From the NCBI GenBank assembly GCA_040768845.1, contig JAXGME010000004.1:124001-188000 (forward strand): a stretch of 64,000 nucleotides of DNA, given 5' to 3'. Shown one piece after another: positions 1-15,000 of the stretch. The notes beneath the pieces are model-generated. The model did no database searches, was not told the origin of the DNA, and saw only the letters and a program-made list of their open reading frames with translations. This stretch comes from JAEZHK01 sp040768845 (lineage in GTDB: Bacteria > Bacillota > Clostridia > Christensenellales > Aristaeellaceae). How positions within the stretch are numbered: the stretch's first letter is position 1; the number at the start of each line of letters is the position of its first letter. The translations under genes were made by a program, and so were the position numbers.

Positions 1-3000
1 GTGGTGATGGCGGCGGCCTCCGGTAGCACCGGCGGCGCGGCGGTGGGCGGCACGGTCAACGTGGGCGTGTTTGACCACCAGGTGAATGCGCTGGTGGGCC
101 AGGGCGCGAAGCTGCAGGCGCAGAAGCTGGCGCAGGGCAACAACGTGATCGTCCGCGCCTCGGCCGACAATTCCACGATTCTCATCACCTTTGCGGGCGC
201 GGCCAGTTCCTCCAGCGCCGCCATCGCCGGCGCGATTCCGGTGGTGGTGGTCTCCGACAAGGTGCAGGTGGACGTCGGCAGCTACGTGATCATCGAGGCG
301 GGGGATTCCATCGCGATCATCTCCCGCGCCGAGAGCGGGCTTTACAACATCGCCGGCTCCGTGGCCGTTTCGGCGGGCCAGGCGGGCGCGGGCGCGACCA
401 TTGCGACGCTGGTGATCGGCAACAGCGTGAATACCAGGATCGGCAACCGCGCGAAGATGATCGCCCACGCGGTGATGGAGGATGCGGCGCTCCCGGCGGG
501 CGTGCAGCTGCCCAACCGCGACGCGCGCAGAAGGGGCGTTCTGGTCAGCGCCACCGCGAATTCCACCCTGGCGATGATCTCCGGCAGCGGCGCGGCCTCG
601 ACGGGCAACGCGGCGGTGGCCGGCGTCGTGCATACCCTCGTGCTCAAAAACAGCGTTAAGGCGGTGGTGGGCGACCACGTGGTCATGGTGGCCGGGCGCG
701 AATCCAGTACGCCGGGCTCAACCAAGACGGGAGACGGGGAGGTGATCGTCGAATCCGACGACGACTCACACATATACAACATCGCCGGCGCGGTTTCGGC
801 GTCGTCCGGAGCCGGCGTAGGCGCGTCCGTCGTCGTAATGGTCTACGACAAGCGGATGGAAGCCTCCGTTGGCGACGGCGGGACGATCATCGCCACCGAC
901 GACGTGACCGTCCAGTCGACCTCCAAGGATACCGTGATCCTGCTGGCCCTCAGCTTTGCGGGGGGCGGCAACGCGGGCGTTGCGGTGAGTGCCAGCGCGC
1001 TGGTGTTTGAAAACGATCTCTTTGCCGCGCTGGGCGGGTCGGTGTTCTCTGACGGCGATGTGCTGGTTAACGCCGACAGCGAAACCACCATGGTCAATAC
1101 CGCCGCGGCGGTTGCGGTGAGCGGCACGGCGGCAGTCACGCCCGTGGCGATCGTCACCTATTTTGAAGGCGCGACCAACGCCCTCTTCCGCGTCGGGGCG
1201 GACATTCTGGCCGCTGGCGGCGTTTCGCTGCGCGCCAAATCCAAGGAATTCATCACGTCCGACGCCGCGGGCGTCAGCGCCTCCGGCACGGCCAGCGTAT
1301 CCGGCACGGTGGATGTGGTGCTCTCCAAGCAAAAGACCACCGCCGTCACCGGGAGCGGTGTGGTGATCGACGCGGCCGCGCTGAATGTGAACGCGGCGGA
1401 CGACTACCAGTTGGTGGGCGTCGTGGCGACCATCGCGGGCAGCGGCACCGCCGGCGTGGCCATCACCGCGCTGGTCAGCGTGCTGCACAACACCGTGAGC
1501 GCCATTCTCGGCGGCAACAACCGCATTACGACCCGGAGCGGTGATGTATCCGTGAACGCCAGCGCCAAGCGCGACATCGGCGCCTATGCCGGCACCGTCG
1601 CGGCGGGCCAGGTGGGCGTCGGCGGCACGCTGATGGTCGTGGTCGCGGGCGGCAGGATGAAGCAGGACGCCGCGGATCAGCTGAGCGCCAGCTTCAAGCC
1701 CGGCGAGTTCATGGACGGCGCATTCTCATCCTCCCACGGTGCCGCTTCCGGGTATGAGAAGGACGATGTCGGCGCGATGCTCGAGGGCGACGGCGACCAG
1801 CAGTCCAAAACCAATGTGGGCAGCGGCGGCTCCTTTGACGGCACCGGCGGCTACAAGGACGATTCGGTTTCCGGCGATGTGAGCGTTGCACCCGGCAAGA
1901 ATGCCGACAACAGCAAGGCCCAGGCCCCGGGCGCGGACACCAGCTTTGGCAGCAACGGCGATATCGACAGCGCCGCCGCCATCGGCTCCGCGAAGCCCAC
2001 CTACGCTTCGCAGGACGCCACCAGCGCCATCATCGGCGCGGGCACGGTGGTCAATTCCGCCCGCGACATCCTGGTGACATCCGGCGACGATCTTGTGGCG
2101 GACCTGATTGCCGGCACCATCACCGGCGGCGTCTATGCCGCCGTGGGCGCGGGTGTCGCGGTGGCCGTGCTGTTCTCCAACGTCGAGGCGAAGGTGGAAG
2201 ACGGCGCCACTCTCCACGCTGGGCGCGACATCAAAATTCTGGCGACCGCCGGGTCGACCACGGTGGAGGATACCGACACCCAGCGCACCGGCGCGCTGAA
2301 GGACAGCTTCTCCGCGGGCAGCAACAACCCGATGGATCTGACCAGGCGGACCATCCGCGCCATTTCGATCACCGGTGGCGGCGCCCTGGTGGGCGTGTCG
2401 GTGTCGCTGGCATCGGTCAACGTGTTCTCCACGGTCATCGCCACCCTGAAAGGCGATGTTACGAAGTCCGCTTCCCTCACCGTGATGGCTTCCTGCGACT
2501 ACCCCAACGTGCTGGCCGCGACGCTGACCGCGTCCGCGGGCGGCGCGGCGGTGGGCGCTTCGGTGGCGGCGGCGGTGTTTGGCGCGACGGTGGAATCCTC
2601 CGTCGCCGGCGACGCGAAGATCTCCGGCACGCAGGCGGTGAACGTGGCCTCCAGGCTCAATACCGGCGCGATTTCGGGCGCGGGTGCCTTCGCGGCGGGC
2701 GGCGTAGCCGGAAACGGCGCCGTCGCGCTGGTGGTCAACATCTCCCGGGTCGATACCTTCATCGGCCGGGGCGCAACGGTGAGCCGCAGCGATGCCCTTG
2801 CCCTCTCCGTCAATGCGGATGTGGACACCGCGGCCCGCGCCTATGTGCTCAGCGTCGCGGTATCCGGCAGCGTGTCCATCGGGCTCTCCGCCGCTGTTAC
2901 CGTCATCAAACCCGAAGTGCTCACCTATATCGGGACAACGCCCACCGGCCACACCGCCCATTCGGGCGCGGGCGCCGCCGGCGGCAGCGTGAACGCCTGG

Positions 3001-6000
3001 CGGGTCGAAGTCAAAAATGACGTCACCAGCCTGGCTCAATCGCTGATCGCGGCCTTCTCCGCGGGGGGCGTGGCGGTGAACGGCAACGTGCTTCTGACAT
3101 TCAACTTTACCGATGCCGTGGCCGCCCTCAGCGGCGCGACGGTGACCGCCGATGCCGTCAGCATCAATGCCTACATGGATTCCACCGCCCGTTCGGTGGT
3201 GCTGGCCGGAACGGCCGGATCCGCGGCCATCGGCGTGACGGTGAGCTACGTCCATCTGCGCTCCAGCAACATCGCCAGGATTGACGGCGGCATGCTGGAA
3301 GCGGACGCCATTGGCCTGTATGCCGGGAAGCTGGGCAGGGCAAATACGGCCACAGCCGAGGCCACCGCCGTGGCGGGCAGCATCGGCGCTGTCGCCGTGG
3401 GGCTCAATACCGCCATCGCGGACAATCACGCGCAGAACATTGCGGAGATTCTGAACGGGAACATTGCGGCCGACACCATACTGGAGGTGTACGCCGTCGG
3501 CACCGCCACCGCCACGGCCCGGGTGCTTGGCTTCTCGGCGGGCGTCGTCAATGTGGCGGGTACGTATGTGCTGGCGCTGCTTCGAAGCGAGCAGCAGGCG
3601 CGCATCCTGGGCGGCAGCGTTACCGCAGGTGAACTGTTCGTCAAATCCTACCTGAACAACGCCGCCGGCGACAGCACGCTGGCCCAGATCGTGACCGGCA
3701 GCGGCGGGCTGCTCAGCGCGACGGTCAACATGGCGCTGGCCTATGGCCGCGCGTCCTCCGTGGCGGTGGTCGCCCCGGCATTCATGACCATCGGCGGCAG
3801 CGCGGCCATCGGCAGCTACGGCTACCAGCAGGTGCGGACGGAGATCCTCAACCTGTTGGACGCTTCCGCTTACGGCGCCGCGGTGATGGTGGGCTTTGCC
3901 TACGCTCAGGGCGAATTCAACGCGCGCCTTGCCGTGACGGACGGCCCAGCCGCCGTTGACATCAACGCGGCCAGCATCACCGTGGAGAGCATCTACACCG
4001 CCGCCGCCGTCAGCCGCGTGACGCCTTCCGCGGGCGGCGTGAGCCTTTCTGTGGCGAGCGCCAAGGCCAATGCCGCCGTGGCGCTGGTGAGCGTGAGCGC
4101 CACCGCGGCCATTGACGGAACCGGCGCGCTGAGCGCGGGCCAGGTGACGGTTCTGACCCAGGGTGTCGCCAGTTCCCTGGCGGAAGTGCTGACGCCGAAG
4201 TATCAAGTCGGCGTGGCGACCGTCGCCGTCAACGCGATCCTCTCCAAGCTCTCCGCGCGCCAGAAGGCCTACATCCTGGGCGTTAGCATCATCAATGCCT
4301 CCAGCGTCACCGTGCGCTCCGAGCTCAACAAGGGCAAGACCACCGGCGCTTCCGCCAAGCTTCACGCCACCGGCGCGGGCGTCAGCGTGGGCCTTCTGGA
4401 CGTGCGCGCCAACATCGCGGTGGCACTTTCGGATTCCGAGAGCATTGCCTTCGTGGTGGGCGTTCCGATCAGCGGCGGCGCGCTGCTCATCCAGTCCGAT
4501 GCGTCTTCCATTGCCGAGGCAAAGATTGATACGGCTTCCTTCGGCGCGGCGGCTGTCAGCCTTGGGCTCAACGCGCTGTACGCCTACGCAAACGGGGACT
4601 TCCGCGCCTACGCGGTGACGGCGGGCGCGGCGATGAACCCGGCGTCGCTGGCCGTTCAGGTGAACCATACGGCCACGTCCGAAGCCGATACCACCCAGTC
4701 GCCCGTGAGCGCGGCCTTCTCCGCAGTCAGCGCCAAGACCAACCTGGCCGTGGCGGTGACGGGCCTCGTCGCCGAGGCCGCCATTCTGGGCGACGCCCTC
4801 CGCCTGGTGGCGGACGGCATCCTGGATCAGGCGACCCTCTCCGCCTATGGGCTGAATGGGGTGGGCGGATCGGTCAGCGCCGCCACGGTGGACGTTCTGG
4901 TTGCGGGCATCGCGGCGGCCACCACGACGGTGGCGCAGGCGGCGATGGAACTGAATTACGCCAGCGTGGGCGTCAACGTGCTGATTTCCAGGCTGACGGC
5001 CGTTCAGAACGCCGTCATTTCCGGCGCGACGATCTCCGGCGGCGCGGTCACCGTTCGCTCCACCTTGAACGCCGGCGGCACCGGCAGCGCGCGGGCCATG
5101 CTTTCCGGCAGCAAAGTCAACATCAGCCTGTACGATGGCAAGGCCAACGCGGTGTACGCGCTGGCGGACGCGGCCAGCATCGCCTGCATTGACCAGAGCG
5201 CCATTGATCTGACCGGCGCGCTCCAGGTACTCTCCGAAGGCAGCAGCCTTGCGGGTGCGGGCGTGGTCCAAGGTTCGGGCCTCGGCCTTGTGGCGGTGGG
5301 TTTGACCATCGTGGAGGCCGACGCCAGCGGCGACTTCCGGGCCGATATTCAGACGGCCGCGGACAAACCGGTCAAGGCGGCGTCCATCCGGGTCGGCGCG
5401 AATTACACTGCCCTGGCACAGGCCGCGACCACCCAGGCGGCGGGCGGCGTATCCGGCAGTCTGGTATCCGGCGATACCAACATGGCCACGGCAAAGGTCA
5501 CGAACCGGGCCAGAGCGGCGGTCACCGGGGGTGGCGGCGTTTGGGTTACGGGTGATATGATCGTCAGCGCCATCGGAACCGCCGTCGCGCTGGCCGTGGT
5601 GGAAGAACCCACCGCTTCGCTGAGCGGAATCTCGGTGGTGGCGAATGTGCTGAGCGCGGTCCTCGCTTCCGAGCAGAAGGCGTATATTGCCGGCGGGCAG
5701 ATCAAGGCCGGCAGGGTGAATGTGGTTTCCGAATACAACAAGGGAGCCCCGTCCAGCGCCAGCGGCGGCGCCACCGCGGCGCTGCGCGGCACGGGTTCCG
5801 GCGTGTCCCTCCATTTTGTCAATGTCGGCGTCAACACCGCCGCCGCCGCCGTGCGCGCCGTCAGCGCCGCCTACATTTCCGGCGCGGACATCCTTGCCGG
5901 CACGGGCGCCGTGACCGTCACATCCGACGCCACCAGCCTGGCTTCGGCGCTCGTGGAGCAGAGCAGCTCGGCGGGCTACGCGGCCTTTGGCGTCACCACA

Positions 6001-9000
6001 GTGAACGCCGCCGCGGACGGTACCTTCCTGGCCTACCTTGCGGCAAACGGCGCCAGCGTGAACGCCGCGTCGCTCACCATTGCAAATCATTACAGGGCCA
6101 AGGCGGACGCCGCGACGGCCCAGTCCTCCGGGAGCGTCGAGCATTCGGTGCTCTCCGGAAGGACAAACGCCGCCACGGCGAAGGTGGGGACCTGGGCCGA
6201 GGCCCAGGTGTACGGCGCGGAGCAGTCCGGCGTGATTGACGGCAGCCTCACCATCGCCGGCGCGCTGACCGTGACAGTCACCGGCATCGCGGCGGCGCGG
6301 GCCGAGGTCGCGCAGCCGACGGTTTCGCTGGCCGGCATTTCAATCACCGCCAACATCCTCGACGCATCGCTGAAGTCCTACCAGCGCGCGCGCATCTCCG
6401 GCGTGGGGCTCAGGGCGGGCAGCGTGGCGGTTGCTTCCAATTGCAACCAGGGTGCCGAAAACAGCGCCGATGGCGGCGCCACCGCGGTGCTGCGCGGCAC
6501 CGGCATCGGCGGAGCGGGCGCGTTCAAGCTTACGCTGGTGGGCGCGGAGGTCAATACCGCCATTGCCCTGGCCGATGCGACCAGCATCGCCGCCCTGGAG
6601 TACGCCAACGTGCTCGCGGGCACCGGCGCCCTGTCGATCCGCTCCAACGGCACCAGCCTGGCCTGGGCGGGCGTGGAGCAGGCCTCTGGGGTGGGCCTCG
6701 CCACCTTTGGCGTCACCATCGTAAAGGCCGACGCCAACGGCAGCTACGCCGCCTGCCTGGATGCCTCCGGCGCCGATGTGAACGCCGCCTCGCTGACCAT
6801 TGAAAACAGCTACACCGCGAAGGCCAACGCGGAAACGGCCCAGTCCACGGGCGGCGGCGTAAACGCTTCGGCCGTTTCCGGGAAGACGAACGTGGCGAGC
6901 GCGTCGGTGGGCATCCTCGCCGTCGCGGAGCTGCGGGGCGTGCCGGGCGCGTCGGCCCACGCGGTTTCCGTCGTCGGCGCGGTCAACGTGAAGGCGGCCG
7001 GCGTCGCGCAGGCGGTGGCGCTGGTGCAGGCGCCGTTCATAGCCCTCGGCGGCATCAGCGTCGCGGCCAACGTGGTCGGCGCCAGCCTGGCGGGAACCCA
7101 GCGGGCGCGCATCCTCGATGTCCGACTCTCGGCGGGCTCCGTGACGGTGCTGTCCGAATTCAATAAGGGCAGGACGGACGGCGCGACGGCGACGCTTACG
7201 GGCCCCGGCGCCAGCGTGACGCTGGTGGAAGTCAACATCAACTCGGCGACGGCCACGGCCGGCAATTTGGTGGCCGCGGGCGTTAAGGGCGCGGACATCA
7301 ACTGCGGCGCGCTGACCGTCATGGTGGACGCCACTTCCAATGCCGTCGCCAGCACGATGAGCGGCTCGTCCGTGGGCTTTGCGGGCCTCGGCGTGACGGT
7401 GATTACCGCGCTGGCCAACGGAGTTTTCGATGCCTTTATCGAGGACTCCGCCGTGGGCGCGGGCGCCGGCGCGGTGAATGTCCAGGTGGCGCACACCTCC
7501 CGGGCGGATGCGAAGGCCGCGCAGCCCAGCGGCGGTACGATCAGCCTTTCGGGCATCAGCATCGAGGGCAACAAGGCGACGGCCACGGTCGGCACAAAGG
7601 CCGACGCGCGCGTCACCGGCGGTTCCATCACCACCACCGGCGCGCTCACCGTCCAGATTATCGGCACCGCCACGGCGCATGCGCAGATCCAGGGCGAGAG
7701 GCTTTCCATTTCGGTCGGCAGCATCGCCGTCAACCTGGTGCGGGCCGACGTCGCGGCGCGGCTCGGCGCCAGGATTGACCAGACTACGATCAAGGCGGGC
7801 ACAGTTTCGGTGACGGTGAGCCTGAACAAGAAGGACAGAACCACGGGCGCCGTGGCGAGGGTTGGCAGCGCAGGCTCCGGAGGGGGCAGCCTCTCGCTGT
7901 TTGGCGGAAGCGCCAGCAGGGGCGACGCGCTGATTACCGCCATCGTCGCCGCGGCGGTGGCCGGCACGGCCATGGACGCCGCACAGCTCAACGTCTACGC
8001 CGACGTCAACGCCTACGCCAATGCGGATATCCTTTCGCCGAGCGGGTCGCTCAGCCTGTACAACGCCTCCGTGGTGGAGACCGCGGCCGACGCGGCCGGC
8101 AGCTACAGCGCCACCGTGGATACCACGGGGCAGGGGGGCGGTCAGGCGCTCAGCGTCGGCGGCCTCGACATCAAGGTCACCTACTACGCCACGAGCACCG
8201 CGGCCACGGGCCCCGCGGGCGGGGTGAGCGCGAGTGTCGTCAATTCGAGCATGAACAAGGCGACCGCGCAGACGAGGCTGAGCGCCGCGGCGGGGCTTTT
8301 GGGCAGCGGCCGCCTGGAGGTGTCCGGCAACGCCAATGTCCAGGTGATCGGCCGCGCGAAGGCCGTCACGGAGGGCAGAACCTACAATCTGGGCATTTCC
8401 GGCGTCAAGATCGCCGTCAACTGGACGAGCGCCACCCTCAACGTTACCCAGAGCGCCAATGTAAAGAACACCGGCACCATGACCATTGGCGGCACGCTGA
8501 AGATCAATTCGCAATTTGTCAGGGACGAAGGCTACGGCGGCGCGACGGCCACCACCGGCGGCGCGGGCGGCGGCAGCGTGTCGATTCTGGGCGCCACCAC
8601 CAACGTGGCCAGGGCCATCGTCGCCGTGGAGATCTACGCCGGCATCACCAACGATGCGCTTGCCGTGCCCGGCCTCATCACGGCGGGTGCGGTGGACATC
8701 GACGCCTTGGCCAGTACCCTGTCCACAGCGGCGGCAAAGACGGGCTACGGGGTTTCGGTGGTTACGATCGGCAATCTGGACGCCGTCGCCATCAGCTACT
8801 CGACGGTGAAGGCATACATCCAGAACGCCCTCGTCGAAACCGCGAACAGCACATCTGTAAACGCCACGTCCGTCGCCGGCGCCAACGCCTCGAGTGAAGC
8901 GCCCGGCGGCATCGGCATTGCAAGCGGCACCAGCGCCAAGGCCAGGGCGTTTGTCGGCATGCCCGCCCCGGGCAACCTGTCGGATGACGACAGGTCGGGG

Positions 9001-12000
9001 CTGGACGGCCTGCTCGGGCAGAAGCCGCAGACCGTCAGCGCCTACGCGAGCGCGGCCTCCGTCACCGCGGGCGGGGATATCACGATCAGGGCCTACAACG
9101 AGGGGTATGCGGTATCCAACGTGGCGAAGGGCACGACGGTCTCCGGCGGGTCCATTTCCAGATCCTCGATCCCGACGTTCTCGGAATACTACACCCATGC
9201 GCAGGTGCTTGGCGGCAGCGCGCTGGTCGCGGCGGGCAGCATCTCCATCACCGCCGAAGACCTTACCCAGGCGGACTCCGTGGCGAAAGGCCAGTCCATC
9301 GGCCTCATCGTAAACAGCGAAACCATGTGCGGCCGGAACTTCCAGGACGTCGTCACCCAGGTGGACATCGGCGCGTCCCTGCTCAAGGCGCGCGAGGCGC
9401 TGAACGTGCTGGCAACCTCCCGCGCGGTCATGGACGCGCAAACCGTCGCGGACGGCGGCGGCGCCTTTGACGGCAGCAGCCTGTATGTGCACAACACCCT
9501 CTACCGCAACACCCGGGTCAGCATTCTGGACGGCGCCCATCTCGAGGCGGATTACGGAAACCTCGTCATCCAGGCGACTTCCGGCACCCGGGACTCCATC
9601 ACCACGCGAGCCACCCTTTCCTCCGGCGGCGTGGTTGCGCTGGCCAAGATCCGCGGCTACACGACGGTGTCGAGCGGTGCCACCGTCAGCGTTGCGAGCG
9701 GCGCGCAGATTGTCGATACCTTCAATACCGTGCGGATCATCGCCGACGCGTCCATGAACAAGCTGTCGACCGAACTGCGCGCGACCGCCGCGGGCTTGGG
9801 CGTCGCGCCCAACGTCCAGTCCAATACGAGCGTCACGATCAGGCCGCTGGTGGACATCGCGGGCTCCGCGGACAGGCGCGCGGGCATCACCGGGCGGTAT
9901 GTGGAACTCCGCGGCATCACCAGCAAGCTCTACATCTACGATTACTGCTACGCCAGCGGCAAGGCGCTCGGCGCCAACGTCGTTGCGCATGTCCATCAGA
10001 ATACGGACATTGATGTCGTGGTGAAGGTGTCCTTTGCCGTTATCAGGGCCTACGACGGCCTGACGATGATCACCTCCTCCGCGCCCACCGGCGACAGCCG
10101 CAACGTGTACGCCCACTCCTCGACCAGCCTGAAGGCGATCGGCGAGTCCAACTCCAACGTGAGCATGACCTACGACAACAGCACCCGGACGGAGGTCAAC
10201 ACCGGCGTGGACGTGTACAGCGCGGACGTGTACATTTCGGCCGTGTCGCCCAGCGCCAACGCGGGCTACGACCGCAGCAAGTCCGGCTTTATCGTCAAGT
10301 ACCGCGGCGGCAGCCAGTCGCTGAAATCCTCGGCCGCAAGCTACATCAACTCCGGCGCGAGCTTCCACCTGGGCGACGCCGCGGCCGGCATCGTGATTGA
10401 CATCTCCACCCGCAACGGCGTCACGCTGGTGCGCCAGGTGGGCCTCAAAAACGAGCGGCAAATCTGGACCATTACTTCCGACGGCGTTCAGTTTGCCAAC
10501 ATCTCCAACAACCTGCCCGGCCGGATGCGGGTGCTGATGTTTACCGGCAGTACGAGTCCCTTCTTCAAGGTGTACAACCAGGAGTGGATTCCCGGGCTGA
10601 CGCTGGTCAACCGGACGGACCTTGACGTGTCGTTCAAGGGCCTGGCGCTACGCAATACCAGCTTTATCGCGCCCACGGTGTCACTCACCTACCTGTCGAG
10701 CAGCTTCAGGCACAGCGGCGCTCAGGCTTCTGCCAACGCCACGCCGGCTGTCATCCTGGAGAGCCGCGCCGGCGGCGGCATCCACCTGGGCGGCTTGATC
10801 GCCAACCCCACCGGCACCGTGCGCATCCTCTTTACCGGCGAGAACCCCGGCGCGCTGACCTCCATCGGCGCGATGAGCACATCCAGCGGGCTGACAAACG
10901 TCGCCCCGATCTGGGCGCACGCGCTGACGATCTCCGGCGCAAGCAGCGTCGGCACGGCGTCAAAACCGATCCTGGCCTTCCTGTTCGGCCTTGGCGACGA
11001 GGATCCGTCGGTCAGCGCCGTCGCCACGGGCGATATGCACATGGAACTGACGCCCGCAGAACTGAAGATGGTGGCCTCCATTCCCAACTCCCCCGACACC
11101 ACCGCCCTTAAGTACAGGCTGCGCCTCGTCCAGGCGCTGACGGACGGCGTGAACGCCATCCGGCTCGGCGAGGGCCTGCGCATCTATCAGAAGGCCGGCA
11201 CCTCGGTGGTGGCCATGCCGCAGCCCGGCACGCTTCTGTACCTGGTGGACGCGCTGGTGGGCCTGTCCGGCAACGTCGAACTGTCCAACCGCGACGCGCT
11301 GAACCACTACCTCGACAGCTACGATCCGGTGAGCGGCGTCTACAGCTACCAGCTGCCCAACGGCACCATGATCTACACCGACGAGGAGGGCAGCGTGCTG
11401 CGCATCGCCGAGGGCGGCGTGGACTTTATGGTGAGCGATTTCAACTTCACGCTGAACGAGAGCGGCGCCGTCACCCAGATCAGCCTCGCGCAGGGCGTGC
11501 GCTTTGACGTGGAAAGAGGTCTGTTGTCCATCGAGGCGGGCTTCAACTTCAAGGCGCTGCTGTCGGCGATCAAGGGCTCGTGGATCATGAACCATCTGGG
11601 CACGGGCACCGACCAGTTCACCTTCCTGTACGGCTATCAGCAGGGGAACGACGGGATCTATACGCCGCTGGAGTCGACGCTGACCCTGTGGCGCACGATC
11701 GGCAACCGCAGCTACTACTTCCTCACAAACGACACGATCACTCAGGACAAGATCTTTTCGGGGGACAGGGGCGTTTACATGCTCACCTACGACGCAACCG
11801 CCGACGTCCTTGCCGCCTACCACATTTCCTACGAAAATACGCTGGACGGCGTGGGAGACGAAGAAAATCTCATTCACTTCAAATGGGACGCTGACGATGA
11901 CGATAATGCCAGGTTTGACATCACGTGGTTGAACGGATACGACAAGGATTCTCCCCCGCTGTATGGGTTGCCCGAATGGTGTGCCGAGTTGAACGGTGCG

Positions 12001-15000
12001 GAGTTGGTCAAGCGGGACAATCCGCAGACCTATGTTACGCATCTTCGGCTTCCGTTCTTTGAGCTGTCTCCCGACCTGTACCTGGTGTACAGAATCAGCG
12101 ATGGCGTACTTTCTTATCTGTATGATGTTGAGGGGAACCCATCGTCCATGTGGAAGTCGGCCGCGCTGAGTTATTACTCCGTTGATTCCGCGGGCATTTA
12201 TGTCATCGCGGCGGGCACGGAGCTGAAAAACGGCGTAAGGGTGAACGAGGACTATTTCTTCACCATTGATTCCGGGAAGTTCACCGAAGTGGTGCGTGCA
12301 CCCTACCACTACGTCGACGGTGACGGGACAAACTGGTACGGCGGCGGTACGTACTATCTGGATTCCTATGCGCCTACCCTCACTTATGCGGCAGCCGCGT
12401 CCATCTCGCTGTCCATCGGCAAGGCGGAGGGGAAGGATTACTTCCAGATTGGGTTTGACGGCGACGAGGGGGGCAATGTCACCTTTGAAGGTCCGGTGGA
12501 GGACATCCCGATCAAGGGTACCGCGTTGCCGCAGAACCACGTCCGGAACGGCAGCGGCTACCGCATTACTGCCTCCATGTACATCCACGAGGATGGTTTT
12601 GCCGTGATGTTCGCCACGGAGCGCGTTACGGATGAGAACGCGGCCAATTACGGCGAATACATCATCCCGATGGTTTCGGGCTACGCCCGGTTTGCGGCCA
12701 TGTACGACGGCGTCACCTATCGGTCGGACAAGCTGACCGCAGTCAACCTCCTCAATGCGGCCGGCGCCGCCGCCTTCGCGCCCATAATCACAATCCTCGG
12801 GTACGACGCAAGTACGGGCGCGATGCAGCAGGTGATGCTTGAGAGCCTGACGGGCGACGACGTCGGCAGCGTCGCCGTGGATGTGGAGGGCCGCTACTAT
12901 CTGAAGACCGACGGCGGCTGGACGCTGATCGACGCCAGCAGGATTACCACCACCACACAGCACAGGACGGGGCTCATCATCAACGAGGAGCCGGAGGAAA
13001 AAGCGGACTGCGACGTGACCACCGTGACGATTGAGGGCATCCTGACCATTGAAACCACGGTGATTGCCGAAGGCACCGCGCGGGATGGCGAGATTGTGGA
13101 CATCGTGTACACGCTGACGGGCAGGGACGGGACGATCGTCAGCATGCGCGGCCGCGTCGTGTTCCCCAACGGCGCCACCGGCGCGCAGACTTCCGTCAAG
13201 CTGGCCGCGACGGAGTATCTGCTGGGCAACATCTCCGGCAGCAACGTGACCCTCGAAATGTCCGATTCCCAGGGCTCTATCCTGGACGGCAGGGCGGACG
13301 AAACCGCGCCCAACGTCAGCGCAACGGGCAACTTTGCGCTGGTCAGCGCATCTTCCGGGTCCATCGGCGCTGCGGCCAGGCCTCTGGCCATCGTCGTGGA
13401 CGGCTATGTGATGTTCCGCGACCTCAGCGCCCACCGGCGGCTTGCCACGGATGCCTTCCTCAGGGCCGTGGACGGCAACCTCGCCTTTGAACCCGGAACG
13501 CGCGTCGAGGGTGCGACACTGGAGGCCGAGGCGGCGAATGGAAGCATTCTGTTTACCGACTTTGCCGCGGTCGCTTCCGCAGGCAAAGCGGCCAAGGTAA
13601 CGCTGCGCGCGAGGGATAACATTACCGGAAGCCAGCGGCTGGATGTCGTGGACAGCAACGTCACCCTGACGGCTGAAGGCGATATTACCGTGCCGGTGGT
13701 TACCGGTGCACAGGGCGCGTCCATTCAAATGGACGCGGACGGGAATGTCCGGATCGTCGCCGACGACGGACTCAGCGTGGATCTCAACGCCAGCGCGATG
13801 GCCGTCGTCGCCGGTGGGTCCATCACGCTGGGCAATCTGCGTCTGGGCAGGGCCGCGCAGGGCGCGTCCGCCGGTTCCACCCTCAACCTGACGGCAGTGG
13901 ATTTCATCCGTGCGGGGGACGCCAATCTGGACGGGAGCAAGCTTATCGCCGCCACCAATGACGGTGGCATCACCATGGGCGCGCTGACGGGCACGTACGG
14001 CTCGGAGATCCGTCTGACGACGCATACGTACAGCGTCCTTGGCGCCGACATCCAGACCGACAGCGTGACGCTCGACGGCAGCCGGATCGTCTTTGATGCC
14101 TACAATGACATTTATATGGGCAATCTCTCCGCGGTCAACGCGTCCAACGCCCAGATCATCGCGTCGGGCAGCATAACGGCGGGCAGCGCATGGCTCAGCG
14201 CCAGTACGCTGAACGCGCTGGCGGAGAACGGCAGCATCAACATGGGCGCCGGCACGGCGCAGGAGCGCTCATTGGTGACGCTGGACGCGGACGGCAGCAT
14301 CCTGACCGGGAACGTGGAACTGTCCGAGACAAGCCGGATAGAGGCCACCGCCCAGACCGGAACCATCACCCTTGGAACCCTGACTGCCCGGCAGGCATCC
14401 AGTGCCTCGCTGGAAGCGGAGGGCGATATCCGCGCGGGCGACGTGACGCTGGCGGGGAGCACGCTGGACGCGCTGTCCCACAGCGGCGGCATCGCAACGC
14501 AGAACATCTTTGCGGAGGGTCATTCCGTTCTCGACTTTGACGCGGGCCGTGACATTCGCTTCCCGAACATCACCGCCATGGACAGCGATATCCTCATGGA
14601 CGCCGGAGGAGAGATTGCCTTCGTCCTGGCGGACTTTGTCCGCAGTTCCGTGGACATGACCACCCATGACGACCTGGATTCGTCCACCGCCGGAGACATC
14701 ACCTTTGACATCGTCGAGGGGATTGACACCGAGCTTCGCATGATCGCGGACGGCGGCGGCATCTACACCCTCAACGACTGGAGTTATCTGTACCTGCGCG
14801 GCGGATATTTCGTCACCCTTTCCGCGAGGGACGATATCGGCACCCTGGCGCGGCGGCTGATCGTAGACATTCCCGCTGAGATGGGCCTTCGGGTGCTGGT
14901 GGTTGACAACTTCCACATCGACGCCCTGGATCTCGCCGGCGAGATCAAGTTCCTGCGCCGGCGGCCCGCCAAGGATGTGCGCGGCGGGCGCGATGAGCAC

